Shown here: positions 1-8,092 of the stretch, piece by piece | How positions within the stretch are numbered: position 1 is the first letter of the stretch | How the letters are laid out: each line of letters opens with the position of its first letter | Source of the DNA: Planctomycetota bacterium | Lineage (GTDB): Bacteria > Planctomycetota > UBA1135 > GCA-002748355 | Direction: 5' to 3' | Assembly: GCA_020638795.1 (NCBI GenBank) | Contig: JACKHW010000010.1 | Coordinates: 62,001 to 126,000, forward strand | DNA: 64,000 bases | Position numbers and translations under genes: made by a program | The notes under the pieces: generated by a model | Seen by the model: only the letters and a program-made list of their open reading frames with translations | The model's database searches: none | Told to the model about the DNA's origin: nothing

Positions 1-201
1 GCCAGGGCGCAGTACCGCTTGGCTCAACTCAAGATCCGGGAAAACGGCACCGATAGTGCCACGAGCATGCTGGAAGCAATCGCAAAGAAGGCTCCCGAAG
101 CCCTGAAGCGCTGGGTCCACGAGGACCGAGGTTTCTGGGTCGGTGACCGGAAGGCGCTAGCCGACAGAGTGTTGTCCGTTGCGGCGGGGCCGACGCGCTG
201 A
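1..201 (+). CDS. C-terminal end of a TPR-like protein (partial)
   Basis: The reading frame is open from the first base, so the gene starts outside the window; 66 residues remain before the TGA at 199-201. The first visible residues (ARAQYRLAQLKIRE) have the small/large alternation of a TPR helix, and the rest is helical and charged. This suggests a tetratricopeptide or outer-membrane assembly-type protein, but too little is present to name it. It ends 79 bases before the pilin gene on the same strand, so the two may be co-transcribed. Codon use is GC-rich at third positions, like the rest of the window. Confidence 0.5.
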   Translation, partial: ARAQYRLAQLKIRENGTDSATSMLEAIAKKAPEALKRWVHEDRGFWVGDRKALADRVLSVAAGPTR

Positions 202-280
202 GCAAGGGAGCTCATCGCAAGCCACGACGATGCGGAATCGAGAACGTTCACACCAGAACAGGGAAATGGAGCTCACTTCA

Positions 281-994
281 ATGAACAAGCGAGAAAGCGG
301 TTTCACGCTTATCGAGCTGATGATCGTCGTCGCGATCATCGCCATCATCGCGTCGATTGCGATTCCGAACCTCATGGCGGCTCGCATCAATGCCAACGAA
401 AGCGCGGCAATCGCCACGCTCAAGAACATCAGCTCGAGCCAGGCGCAGATCCAGGCCGCGGGCATCATCGACGCCAACGGAAACGGCGCCGGTGAGTATG
501 GCTACTTCCAGGAGCTGTCGGGCGCCCGCAACGTCAAGACGGGAACGCCCGCGACGAGCGTCACGGTCAGCGCGGTCAAGGTCGCGCCGCCGGTTCTGTC
601 CGGCGCCTTCGGCAAGGTCGACACGACCGGCCGCGTCCTCCGTTCGGGGTACTACTTCCAGATGTACCTCCCGGGCGTCGGTGCCGACTTCCTCGCGGAA
701 GCCGATCCCACCGCTGCCTACCCGACGGTCGATCCGTCACAGTCCGAAGTGCTCTGGTCCTGCTACGCATGGCCGGCCAGCTTCGGCAACTCGGGCAAGC
801 GCGCCTTCTTCGTCAACCAGCAGGGTGACGTGATGGCGACGTCGAACGCGACCACCAAGTACAGCGGCACCACCACGCCGCCGTCGGGTGGTGCGGCCTA
901 CGTGACCGTCTCCGGTGTCACGCTGTCGATGGCGGCCGAAGTCGCCGTCAACACGACCGGCACGGACGGCATGCGCTGGACCGTCGTCAACTGA
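281..994 (+). CDS. Type IV pilin-like / type II secretion pseudopilin
   Basis: This is a 237-residue exported pilin-like subunit. It starts with a short basic leader, MNKRESG, followed by FTLIELMIVVAIIAIIAS, the class III signal cut by prepilin peptidase between Gly and Phe; Glu5 of the mature protein is present. One hydrophobic N-terminal helix is followed by a globular domain with few recognisable features. The start at 281 is chosen because the leader length is right and a GGAG at 268-271 lies 9 bases upstream. A longer in-frame TTG start at 179 would add an implausible basic extension. A strong terminator follows, so this looks like the last gene of its unit. It could be a major pilin or a pseudopilin; no assembly ATPase is in the window. 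Confidence 0.9.
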   Translation: MNKRESGFTLIELMIVVAIIAIIASIAIPNLMAARINANESAAIATLKNISSSQAQIQAAGIIDANGNGAGEYGYFQELSGARNVKTGTPATSVTVSAVKVAPPVLSGAFGKVDTTGRVLRSGYYFQMYLPGVGADFLAEADPTAAYPTVDPSQSEVLWSCYAWPASFGNSGKRAFFVNQQGDVMATSNATTKYSGTTTPPSGGAAYVTVSGVTLSMAAEVAVNTTGTDGMRWTVVN

Positions 995-1016
995 TCGACG
1001 AGCCTTGCTCTACGAG

Positions 1017-1052
1017 CGGCCCCGTGTGCCCCAGTGGCGTGCGGGGCCGTTT
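1017..1052 (+). terminator. Rho-independent terminator after the pilin gene
   Basis: A perfect 8-bp stem (CGGCCCCG at 1017-1024, CGGGGCCG at 1042-1049) closes a 17-base loop and is followed by TTT. It lies 23 bases past the pilin stop codon and separates that gene from the glycosyltransferase cassette. Confidence 0.75.
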
Positions 1053-1124
1053 GCATGTACGCGATCCCGATGACAGCGGGCGATTGGCTCAACTGTCGGG
1101 TTGCCGTTTGACGATCGTGGTGTC

Positions 1125-2150
1125 ATGGCGACCGTCGACTCCCGCGAACGTGATCTCGTCACCTTGATGGCACCGGTGCAAGCCGAGGTCATCGCCGATG
1201 CGGATCCTGCGACCGCCGACCACGTGGACCGAGCTCCGCAGCGTGCGAATCGTACGAAGCTCGTGACGATCGTGTTGCCGGTGCTCAACGAGGCGGAGAA
1301 CCTGCGTGCCTTGCTGGTCGAACTCGACGACGTCCTCGCGCGCATCGAGGGTTTCGAGTTCGAGATCGTCGTCGTCGATGACGGGTCCACGGACGGGAGT
1401 TCGGAGATCGCCACGACGCACGGAGCCCGCGTCCATCGTCATCCACGCAATCTCGGCAACGGGGCTGCGGTCAAGCGAGGCATTCGTGAGGCGCGCGGAG
1501 AATACATCCTGCTGATGGACGGTGACGGTCAGCATCCGCCCGACGCCATCCCGCGGTTGCTCGCGAAGCTCGGCGATCACGACCTGGTCGTCGGCTCCCG
1601 CGGCGGAAGCGGGGGGAGCCTCCATCGCAACCTCGCCAACCGGATCTACAACCGAGCCGCGAGCTACGTTACGCAGGCGAAGATTCCGGACCTGACGAGC
1701 GGCTTTCGCGTCGCGCGTGCTGATTTCTTGAAGAGCTTCGTGCACATGCTGCCGAACACCTTCAGTTATCCGACCACGATCACGCTCGCGGCGTTCCGCG
1801 CCGGCTACTCGGTGCACTACGAACCGATCACCGTACGCAAGCGCGGTGGACGATCGAAGATCCGGTTATTCGAGGACGGGTCCCGCTTCTTCTTGATCAT
1901 CTTGAAGGTCGCAACGCTGGTCTCACCACTGCGCGTGTTCCTGCCGCTCTCGTTCTTCGTGGGCTTCATCGGACTCGCGTGGTACCTCTACAGTTTCTTC
2001 GCGACGGGGCGCTTCACCAACATGGCGCTTCTGCTCCTCGTGCAAGCGACCGTCATCTTCAGCCTCGGACTGATTTCGGAGCAAGTTGCCCAGTTGCGCT
2101 TCGAGGGCGCCGCCTCACGTGAAGGGCCACAACGCGAAGAACGCGGGTGA
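1125..2150 (+). CDS. Family 2 glycosyltransferase, polyprenyl-phosphate sugar synthase type
   Basis: This 341-residue protein has a GT-A catalytic domain with LPVLNEAENL, VVDDGSTDGSSEI (nucleotide binding) and DGDGQHPPDAIP, which holds the DxD-like metal site. Two C-terminal hydrophobic segments follow at about residues 265-320. This is the layout of DPM1/GtrB-like enzymes that move a sugar from a nucleotide donor to a polyprenyl phosphate in the cytoplasmic membrane. ATG 1125 is preferred over the in-frame TTG at 1101, although neither has a clear ribosome site. Its TGA overlaps the ATG of the next glycosyltransferase by one base, so translation is coupled. The product would be a lipid-linked sugar donor, fitting the TMTC-like enzyme two genes downstream. 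The sugar cannot be read from the sequence. Confidence 0.88.
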   Translation: MATVDSRERDLVTLMAPVQAEVIADADPATADHVDRAPQRANRTKLVTIVLPVLNEAENLRALLVELDDVLARIEGFEFEIVVVDDGSTDGSSEIATTHGARVHRHPRNLGNGAAVKRGIREARGEYILLMDGDGQHPPDAIPRLLAKLGDHDLVVGSRGGSGGSLHRNLANRIYNRAASYVTQAKIPDLTSGFRVARADFLKSFVHMLPNTFSYPTTITLAAFRAGYSVHYEPITVRKRGGRSKIRLFEDGSRFFLIILKVATLVSPLRVFLPLSFFVGFIGLAWYLYSFFATGRFTNMALLLLVQATVIFSLGLISEQVAQLRFEGAASREGPQREERG

Positions 2151-3370
2151 TGCGAAGTTCTTCATCCGCTAGCCCACGTCGAGTCCTCTTCTTCGGCTGC
2201 TACGACAGCGGTCCGGGATACCCGCGTGTCCGGTCGTTGCGCGCAGGCTTCGAGAGCGCGGGTGTCGAAGTGTTCGAACTACGCGAGGACTTGCTGCCGA
2301 CGAGGGAGGCGCGACGACGTGATCTGCGTCGACCGCTGTCTTGGCCCAAGCATGCGTTGCGTCTCCGCAGCGGCTCCAAGCGGCTCGAGTCGCGATTGCG
2401 TGGCATCCTGGCAGAACACGAGTTCGATGCGATGGTCGTTCCGTACCCGGGTTGGTTTTCGATCAAGAACGCGCGGCGAGTATTCGACGGCCCGATCCTC
2501 CTCGATCTCTTTCTATCGATCGCCGATACCGCTTGCCGAGATCGCACGATCTTTCGAAGCGACGGCTTCGCGTTTCGAGCCCTTCGTCGCGTCGACCGCT
2601 CGGCATGCGAACTCGCGGACCGCGTCCTCCTAGATACGCCGGTGCATGCGAACCGAGTCGCCGATCTGCTCGATCTTCCGACTCGGCGCTTCGATTTCGT
2701 TCAGATCGGTGATCCCGAAGCGCCCGGAGTCGCGCCACCGCTTCCGTCGTGTAACGACGAGTTGAAGGTGCTCTACGTCGGTACGGGAGTGCCGCTCCAT
2801 GGTGTCGAGCACGTACTCGATGCGTGTGCGCTGTCGAAAGGGATTGCCCTGACCTTCATCGGGGGCACGAAAGAACAGCGCGCGCGTGCGCGGACTCTCG
2901 ACATCACCGAGCGTGTCGAAGAGTGGGTCGACAGAGAGCGTTTGCGTGACGTGTTCGACGCGAACCATGTCGTGTTCGGCATCTTCGGTTCGAGTGAGAA
3001 GGCCGCGTCCGTCATCCCGTACAAGGTCGTGCACGGCCTGGCACACGGGCGCGTCGTCATCACGGCGGAGACCGATGCCGTGCAAACGATGCTCGCGCCA
3101 GGCGTCGATTGCTTGACGGCACCTGTTGCCGATCCGGAAGCGATCGCTCGTGCCTTGACTTGTCTCCGCGACGGTCCACGCCTCGGCGAGCTCGTCGCCA
3201 CGCGTGCGCGTGAACGCTTCGACAATTTCTTCGCACCAGCGGCGATCGGATCGCGACTCGTCGCGAATCTCGCGTCCATCGATCCGCTCGTCTGGAGCGG
3301 AGCGACGACGATCCGGCACGTAGAACCCACTTCGATCGAGACTCGCACGTGCGCAACATCCCCCGTGTAG
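2150..3370 (+). CDS. GT4-like glycosyltransferase
   Basis: The 406-residue product looks like a GT-B fold family 4 transferase. A Rossmann-like N-terminal half (RRVLFFGCYDSG) is followed by a C-terminal half containing LKVLYVGTGVPLHGVEHVLDA, IALTFIGGTKEQ, VFGIFGSSEKAASVIPYKVVHGLA and APVADPEAIARAL. The IPYKVVHGLA stretch occupies the place of the donor-binding E-x7-E region, although the usual second Glu is not obvious. ATG 2150 overlaps the upstream stop (TGATG); the GTG one codon earlier is a weaker choice. It is the middle gene of the glycosylation cassette. Acceptor and sugar are unknown. Confidence 0.78.
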   Translation: MRSSSSASPRRVLFFGCYDSGPGYPRVRSLRAGFESAGVEVFELREDLLPTREARRRDLRRPLSWPKHALRLRSGSKRLESRLRGILAEHEFDAMVVPYPGWFSIKNARRVFDGPILLDLFLSIADTACRDRTIFRSDGFAFRALRRVDRSACELADRVLLDTPVHANRVADLLDLPTRRFDFVQIGDPEAPGVAPPLPSCNDELKVLYVGTGVPLHGVEHVLDACALSKGIALTFIGGTKEQRARARTLDITERVEEWVDRERLRDVFDANHVVFGIFGSSEKAASVIPYKVVHGLAHGRVVITAETDAVQTMLAPGVDCLTAPVADPEAIARALTCLRDGPRLGELVATRARERFDNFFAPAAIGSRLVANLASIDPLVWSGATTIRHVEPTSIETRTCATSPV

Positions 3371-3396
3371 TGCCGACATCGTTTTCGAATCCGTCC

Positions 3397-5463
3397 ATGG
3401 CCACGAAGCTGACGATCCTGATCGCGATCGTCTGCATCGTCCGCTCGGTGATCCTTGCGGGAACGCTCGTGTTCGACGACCTGCACAGTGTCGTCTACAA
3501 CCCGTCGATCCAATCGTTCGCGAACATCAAGGACTGGTTCACCAACGGGCAGAGCTTTTCGAGCGTGCAGGGCATTCATGCCTTCAGGCCACTCGTGTTG
3601 ATGACGCTCGCGCTCGACCATCAACTCTTCGGCGGCGCTGCATGGGGTTTCCGATTCGGAAACCTCGTGCAGCATGCGTGTGCTTGCGTATTGGCTTTTC
3701 AGGTCATGCGTGCGTTGTTCCCGCGTGCAGGTTGCGATGCGACGACAACGGATCGGGCGGCGTTGATCGGGACTGCGCTCTTCGGATTGCACCCGATCCA
3801 TGTCGAGACACTCGGGCTCGCGTCGTCGCGAAGCGAGATCCTCGCGACGATCGGCTTGTGGATCGCATTGCGTGGACATCTCGCGAACCCGCAGTCCGCG
3901 GGACGTCGCGCGGCGTGGATCGCCGCGGGAACGATGGTCGCGCTTGGCGCGAAGATGACTGGAATCCTCGTGCCTGCCGTCGTCGTGCTCGTCGAAGTCG
4001 TGCTGCCGAGTGACAGGAGTCTGCGCACGAGGATTCTGGGAACGCTTCGAACGCGCGTCGTGTCGCTCATACCCGTGCTCGCGAGTCTCCCCGTCATCGT
4101 CGTTTGGTATTTGGGTCGAGCGAATGCGATGGGGGCACGCATCGCGCCGAACCCGACGATGATGTCGAATCCCCTCTATGGCGCCGGGCGCGGGATGGCG
4201 ACGCAACTCGAAGGGGCGGCGTTCTTCGTCCCCAAGGCGTTCTGGATTTGGCTGTGGCCGAGCGAGATGACGATCGACCACACCGAGTTCTTCGGGCTCG
4301 GGCTCACGTCCGGGCCAACGATCGCGGGTGCGCTGTTCGTCGTTCTCGTGCTCGGCTTCGCGACGTCGTCGTTCTTCCGGCGACCGATCCTGACCATTTC
4401 GGTGTGGGGGGCATTTGCATTCGTCCTTCCGTGGATCGTGTTCCCGCTCAACATGCCTCTCGCCGAGCACCGTCTCTATCCGGTCGCGTTCTTCTTCGGG
4501 CTTGCGCCGTCCGTCTTCGCGGCGAGGTGGTGGGGCGAGCGTACTTCGGCGCGAGTCGAACCGACTTCCCGGGCACGCCTGTCCCGAGTCGTTCCCCGTC
4601 GCATCGCGTCCGTCGTGACGACCGGCGTCCTCCTTGCGCTGACTGCTCGCACCGTGGTTTGGAGCTACGCATGGCGCGACGACCGGCGACTTTGGGAAAC
4701 CTGCAAGGAGCACTCGCCCGAGTCGTTCTACGTTTGGGCCAACCTGGCCAAGTGTGCGGCGGAGCGCGGAGATCTCCTCGGTGCGGTCCGCGCCAACGAA
4801 CGCGCGCACGGGATCTTCGGTGCCAAGAGACCGGTTCTGCTCGCGCTCGTCGAGTCGCGACTCAACGCGTTGCGAGCCGCGCCGAGAGGAGACGGTTTCG
4901 TGGATGCGACCAAGCGGCGTCTATCCGACTTGTGCGAACGATGGCCCGATCGCTGGCGCGGTGCGATGCACCTGAGCGAGTTCAGCGAAGTGATGAACGA
5001 TGGCAAGGACGTGAACCTCGCTCGTCTCGGAGCCGCGTGGGGGCTTTCGATGGTCGAGATCGAAGGTCGCCTCGCGGATTCGAGTCTCTACGCGGCGCGC
5101 GCTGCGCGTGCGGGTGGCGATCGCCTTGCAGCACTCGTGATCTTGGACGACGCGCTCCAAGCGACCGGCGAACAAGCGCCAACGCAGGCCGAGGCGAACG
5201 CCCTGCGAGCCGAACGATGTCGTGTTCTCGTGGAGAGTCACGAGTTCGACGAGGCCAGTCGAGAGCTCGCGCGCCTGCGAACGAGCATCGGACCCGCTGC
5301 ACCGATGGATCGCCATGTCCTCGAAGTGGAGGCGTGCTTCCATCGCACGCGCGGCAACCGCGCCGCGCTCGCACGCACCCTCGAAGTGATGCGCCGCCTC
5401 GGCCACGGGACTTCCGGACTCGATCTGGGCTCGGCTCGCAGCGACGGCGCCAAGCCCGACTAG
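3397..5463 (+). CDS. TMTC/PMT-like polytopic glycosyltransferase with C-terminal helical repeats
   Basis: This 688-residue protein has about ten hydrophobic segments in residues 1-430, then a soluble helical tail. An acidic pair, FDD, sits in the first periplasmic loop at residues 26-28, the place of the catalytic Asp in GT-C enzymes. LHPIHVETLGLASSRSE at about residue 130 matches the HPxHxE signature of TMTC-type O-mannosyltransferases. The tail opens with DDRRLWETCKEHSPESFYVWANLAKCA, a pattern typical of the TPR region following the membrane domain in this family. ATG 3397 lies 26 bases past the previous stop and begins directly with a transmembrane helix; a GTG at 3349 would overlap the upstream gene. 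Together with the polyprenyl-phosphate sugar synthase it suggests glycosylation of exported proteins, perhaps the adjacent pilin. Confidence 0.78.
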   Translation: MATKLTILIAIVCIVRSVILAGTLVFDDLHSVVYNPSIQSFANIKDWFTNGQSFSSVQGIHAFRPLVLMTLALDHQLFGGAAWGFRFGNLVQHACACVLAFQVMRALFPRAGCDATTTDRAALIGTALFGLHPIHVETLGLASSRSEILATIGLWIALRGHLANPQSAGRRAAWIAAGTMVALGAKMTGILVPAVVVLVEVVLPSDRSLRTRILGTLRTRVVSLIPVLASLPVIVVWYLGRANAMGARIAPNPTMMSNPLYGAGRGMATQLEGAAFFVPKAFWIWLWPSEMTIDHTEFFGLGLTSGPTIAGALFVVLVLGFATSSFFRRPILTISVWGAFAFVLPWIVFPLNMPLAEHRLYPVAFFFGLAPSVFAARWWGERTSARVEPTSRARLSRVVPRRIASVVTTGVLLALTARTVVWSYAWRDDRRLWETCKEHSPESFYVWANLAKCAAERGDLLGAVRANERAHGIFGAKRPVLLALVESRLNALRAAPRGDGFVDATKRRLSDLCERWPDRWRGAMHLSEFSEVMNDGKDVNLARLGAAWGLSMVEIEGRLADSSLYAARAARAGGDRLAALVILDDALQATGEQAPTQAEANALRAERCRVLVESHEFDEASRELARLRTSIGPAAPMDRHVLEVEACFHRTRGNRAALARTLEVMRRLGHGTSGLDLGSARSDGAKPD

Positions 5464-5842
5464 CCAGCCTTCCCTCGGCTCGAGCTCCGAGAAGCGCGGG
5501 GCAGGCGGGAGGGGCCGTCCTGGTGGGGGCCGATGCGCAGGCTTTCGTTCGTGCTGCAACATGGAGCGCGCAGCGGGAACCACGACTGCGTTTGTCGATG
5601 CGGGATCGACGCGCGCTTCGACTTACGACCTCGATCGCGATTGTCGCGTGGCACGCTCTGCGCCGTGCTCCATCGCGTCGAAGTTTCTATTTGCCCTGCA
5701 CGCACGCCGGAGCACGAGCGTTCACGCGGATGCAATCACGAGCGGTGCGCGGGCACGTGACCAAGTCGTGATCGAAGATCGACCGAGACGCCACGTGCGT
5801 GCGCGGCTTTGCGGCAGGGCTTCGAGAACTCGGCCTCTTGCG
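5464..5842. other. Intergenic stretch between convergent genes
   Basis: About 380 bases lie between the TMTC-like gene and the TatD gene, which read toward each other. No open frame has convincing coding character. The only structure is a short hairpin near 5473-5492 (CTCGG paired with CCGAG) without a T-run, perhaps a weak terminator. No tRNA, repeat or promoter was recognised. Confidence 0.5.
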
Positions 5843-6655
5843 CTACTCGGCAGCGACGCTCGCGGCGAGCCCCGGGAACAACTGCGCCGCGTTGCGCGTG
5901 CAGATGCGGGCCATGTCGGCGGTCGATCGACCGCGGAGCTCGGCGAGTCTGCTCTGGACCTCGAGGACGTTGGCGGGTTCGTTGCGCTTCCCGCGCCGCG
6001 ATTGAGGCGGCAAGAACGGGGCGTCCGTTTCGACGAGCACGCGGTCGTCGGGGACGAAGCGCGCCGCTTCGCGCAAAGCCTCGTTGCGCGCGTACGTGAG
6101 GGGGCCAGCGAACGAGACGTGGAGCCCCAGGTCGAGGCATGCCTTTGCGTGAGCGACCGTTCCCGAGAAGCAATGCAGGACGCCACGGACCGGAGCGTGG
6201 GAGGCGAGCACGGGGAGCAACTCGTCGAATGCGTCCCGGCAGTGGAGGATGATCGGCTTGTCGAGTCGTCGCGCGAGTTCGAGGTGCGCTTCGAGCGACG
6301 CGACCTGGGTTGCGAGGGCGACGTGCTTCCAGTAGAGGTCGAGCCCGGTCTCGCCGATGGCCACGATCGATGGATCGGCCGCGAGGTCTGCGATCGTGTC
6401 GAGTTCGTCGTTCCAGTTCTCGCACGAGTTCGGGTGCAGACCTGCACTCGCGAACACGAAGGGAAGCTCGTGCGCACGCCCGAGCGCTGCGCGACTCGTT
6501 GCGATGTCGATACCGACGTCGACGAGAGCGACGACACCGACCGCCTGTGCGCGTGTTACGAGATCTCCGGGTGGAAGACCTTCGTCGTCGTAGCCGAGGT
6601 GACAATGGGTGTCGACGACGGTGAGCGTTTCGTCGCTCGTGCCGCTCAGCACCAT
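5843..6655 (-). CDS. tatD: TatD-family metal-dependent hydrolase
   Basis: This 270-residue TIM-barrel hydrolase carries the full TatD signature: DTHCHLG near the N-terminus, GETGLDLYW, HCRDA, HCFSGT and VETDAPFLPP at the end. The first His pair, the Glu, two further His and the Asp form the two-metal site. Known TatD enzymes are Mg-dependent 3'-5' DNA/RNA exonucleases. ATG 6655 is chosen because it places DTHCHLG close to the N-terminus, as in the family. It overlaps the end of the upstream HEAT-like gene by 10 bases, so the two form one minus-strand unit. The last residues are Ala-rich and not conserved. Confidence 0.93.
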   Translation of the reverse strand: MVLSGTSDETLTVVDTHCHLGYDDEGLPPGDLVTRAQAVGVVALVDVGIDIATSRAALGRAHELPFVFASAGLHPNSCENWNDELDTIADLAADPSIVAIGETGLDLYWKHVALATQVASLEAHLELARRLDKPIILHCRDAFDELLPVLASHAPVRGVLHCFSGTVAHAKACLDLGLHVSFAGPLTYARNEALREAARFVPDDRVLVETDAPFLPPQSRRGKRNEPANVLEVQSRLAELRGRSTADMARICTRNAAQLFPGLAASVAAE

Positions 6656-7668
6656 TGCTGCAGGAGCTGGCCGAGATGCATGCGCACCGCTTCGTCGGTC
6701 TCGCGTGCGAACATCTCCCGCAGCCAAGGACACGCGAGTGTGCCTTGGATCTCGGCGACCGCACGCGCGAGCTTGCGACGCAGGAGGGCGTTGCGCTGTT
6801 CGAGGGTCGTTTCGGGACCCCCTTCGAAGATCTTGCGGATCGTCTCGACGGATTCGGGGTCCTTCGCTTCGATGAGCCCGTCGACCGCGCCCTGATACGT
6901 CGCCACGTCGTGCCCCGGCGTCCTGAGGACCACCAAGAGCGTGTCCGACTTACCCGAGTCGTGTGAGCGCAGGTAGAGATTGACGAGACTCGCGAAGCCG
7001 GGATAGCCACGGACCGGGACGCCGCCCGTCTTCGTCGTCCCCGTCGGAATGCCATGTCGCGACCCGCGATAGTTCTCGGTCAGGAGGATCTGGCGGATCT
7101 TGGCGCCGGCCAGTTCCGCATCGATTCCCTGCAAGAGCTCACCCGCGCAGGTTCGAATCGGCGAATGCATGCCGACATCCGTCAGTTGTGCGACGAGGAA
7201 GTCGCGGCACTTCTGTGGGTCGAGTTGTGCCAATACGCGGAGCAGGCGCTTGGCGTACGGCGTCTGCTTCGGGTCGCGTGCGATGTCGACGAATCGGCGC
7301 TCGACCTGGTCATAGGCGCTCGGACCGATGGCCCGCAGCGCGGCGACCCCGCGACCGATGTGCTCTTCGAGCACGGGTTGCTCGAGAATGCTGCTGCCGT
7401 ATTGCTGCTCGCGCTCGGCCCAGGTCTCGAGGTAGCCGAGGACGGCTTCGACCGGCCACCCCTCCGGATCACGTCCGAAGTGGAGCAACTCGACGGAATT
7501 TTCGATGCGATCGAGGCGTTGTTCGATGCCTCGGAGTCGCTCGGTCTGGGCATCGAGCGCGGGCAGCAGACGCCAATGCAGCCATGCGCCGATGCCAGCG
7601 AAGACTGCGAGGCTCGCCAGGAAGACGGGAATCGGATTGGTTCGCACCGTGGAATTCGTCGGGGCCAT
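6646..7668 (-). CDS. Single-pass membrane protein with HEAT-like repeats
   Basis: This 340-residue product is not a recognised named family. It has a short polar N-terminus, one transmembrane helix (VFLASLAVFAGIGAWLHW) at about residues 15-33, then a predicted coiled coil (RLRGIEQRLDRIEN). Alpha-helical repeats of HEAT type follow (RRFVDIARDPKQTPYAKRLLRVLAQLDP and similar). The domain would face the periplasm. ATG 7668 is chosen because an upstream extension would be Arg-rich and non-coding in style. It is the first gene of the tatD unit. A role as a periplasmic scaffold is a guess. Confidence 0.7.
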   Translation of the reverse strand: MAPTNSTVRTNPIPVFLASLAVFAGIGAWLHWRLLPALDAQTERLRGIEQRLDRIENSVELLHFGRDPEGWPVEAVLGYLETWAEREQQYGSSILEQPVLEEHIGRGVAALRAIGPSAYDQVERRFVDIARDPKQTPYAKRLLRVLAQLDPQKCRDFLVAQLTDVGMHSPIRTCAGELLQGIDAELAGAKIRQILLTENYRGSRHGIPTGTTKTGGVPVRGYPGFASLVNLYLRSHDSGKSDTLLVVLRTPGHDVATYQGAVDGLIEAKDPESVETIRKIFEGGPETTLEQRNALLRRKLARAVAEIQGTLACPWLREMFARETDEAVRMHLGQLLQQWC

Positions 7669-8092
7669 GGATCGGGGCCGTAGGGTCAGGAGGACTCGTG
7701 GGGCACTGCGAGGATCGGGGCCGGACCGGTGCGACTTCGCGCGACCTCGAACGATCGTCGTGAGAAACCGCACGCTGGCTCGAGGAAGGAAACCCGAGTC
7801 GGGGGCGGAGCGTCGATCGGAGCAAGGAAGGGAGCCGCCGGACAAGCCGTTGATCAGAATGCAGTTAGCGCGGAAATCTCGTCATCGTCGAACGCGGGCT
7901 ATACTTCCCCGCGCCGTCTCCCCAGGCTATTCTCATACCAAGTGGAAGTCGGCACGAGACTTGACTGACGATTCTTCCAAGAGACACGCTTCGGGGCACG
8001 GTTTTCGGCGCGTGCTCCGTTGGTTCGAATGGCGTCGCATCGCCGTTTGCGCCCTCCCCGATCGCCATCCCCCGCACCGTGACGAGGTCACC
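7669..8092. other. Divergent promoter region
   Basis: About 420 bases separate the minus-strand HEAT-like gene from the plus-strand lipoprotein gene, so promoters for both should lie here. A -10-like TATACT at 7900-7905 points toward the lipoprotein genes. Read on the minus strand, a TACGGC sits 8 bases before ATG 7668. A TTCGAAT at 8022-8028 resembles a tRNA T-loop, but no paired stem surrounds it. No gene was found. Confidence 0.45.
7900..7905 (+). promoter_or_regulatory. Candidate -10 element for the lipoprotein pair
   Basis: TATACT matches the sigma-70 -10 consensus at five of six positions. No good -35 is visible at the usual spacing. It would leave a leader of roughly 180 bases before ATG 8093, so a closer promoter is possible. 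Confidence 0.35.

Noticed and set aside
2773..4809. Long minus-strand open frame opposite the GT4 and TMTC-like genes
   Set aside because: It is Arg/His-rich with no motif, while the plus strand carries recognisable glycosyltransferase signatures.
8022..8028. TTCGAAT resembling a tRNA T-loop
   Set aside because: The flanking bases do not form the five-pair T stem, and no acceptor or anticodon arm is present.
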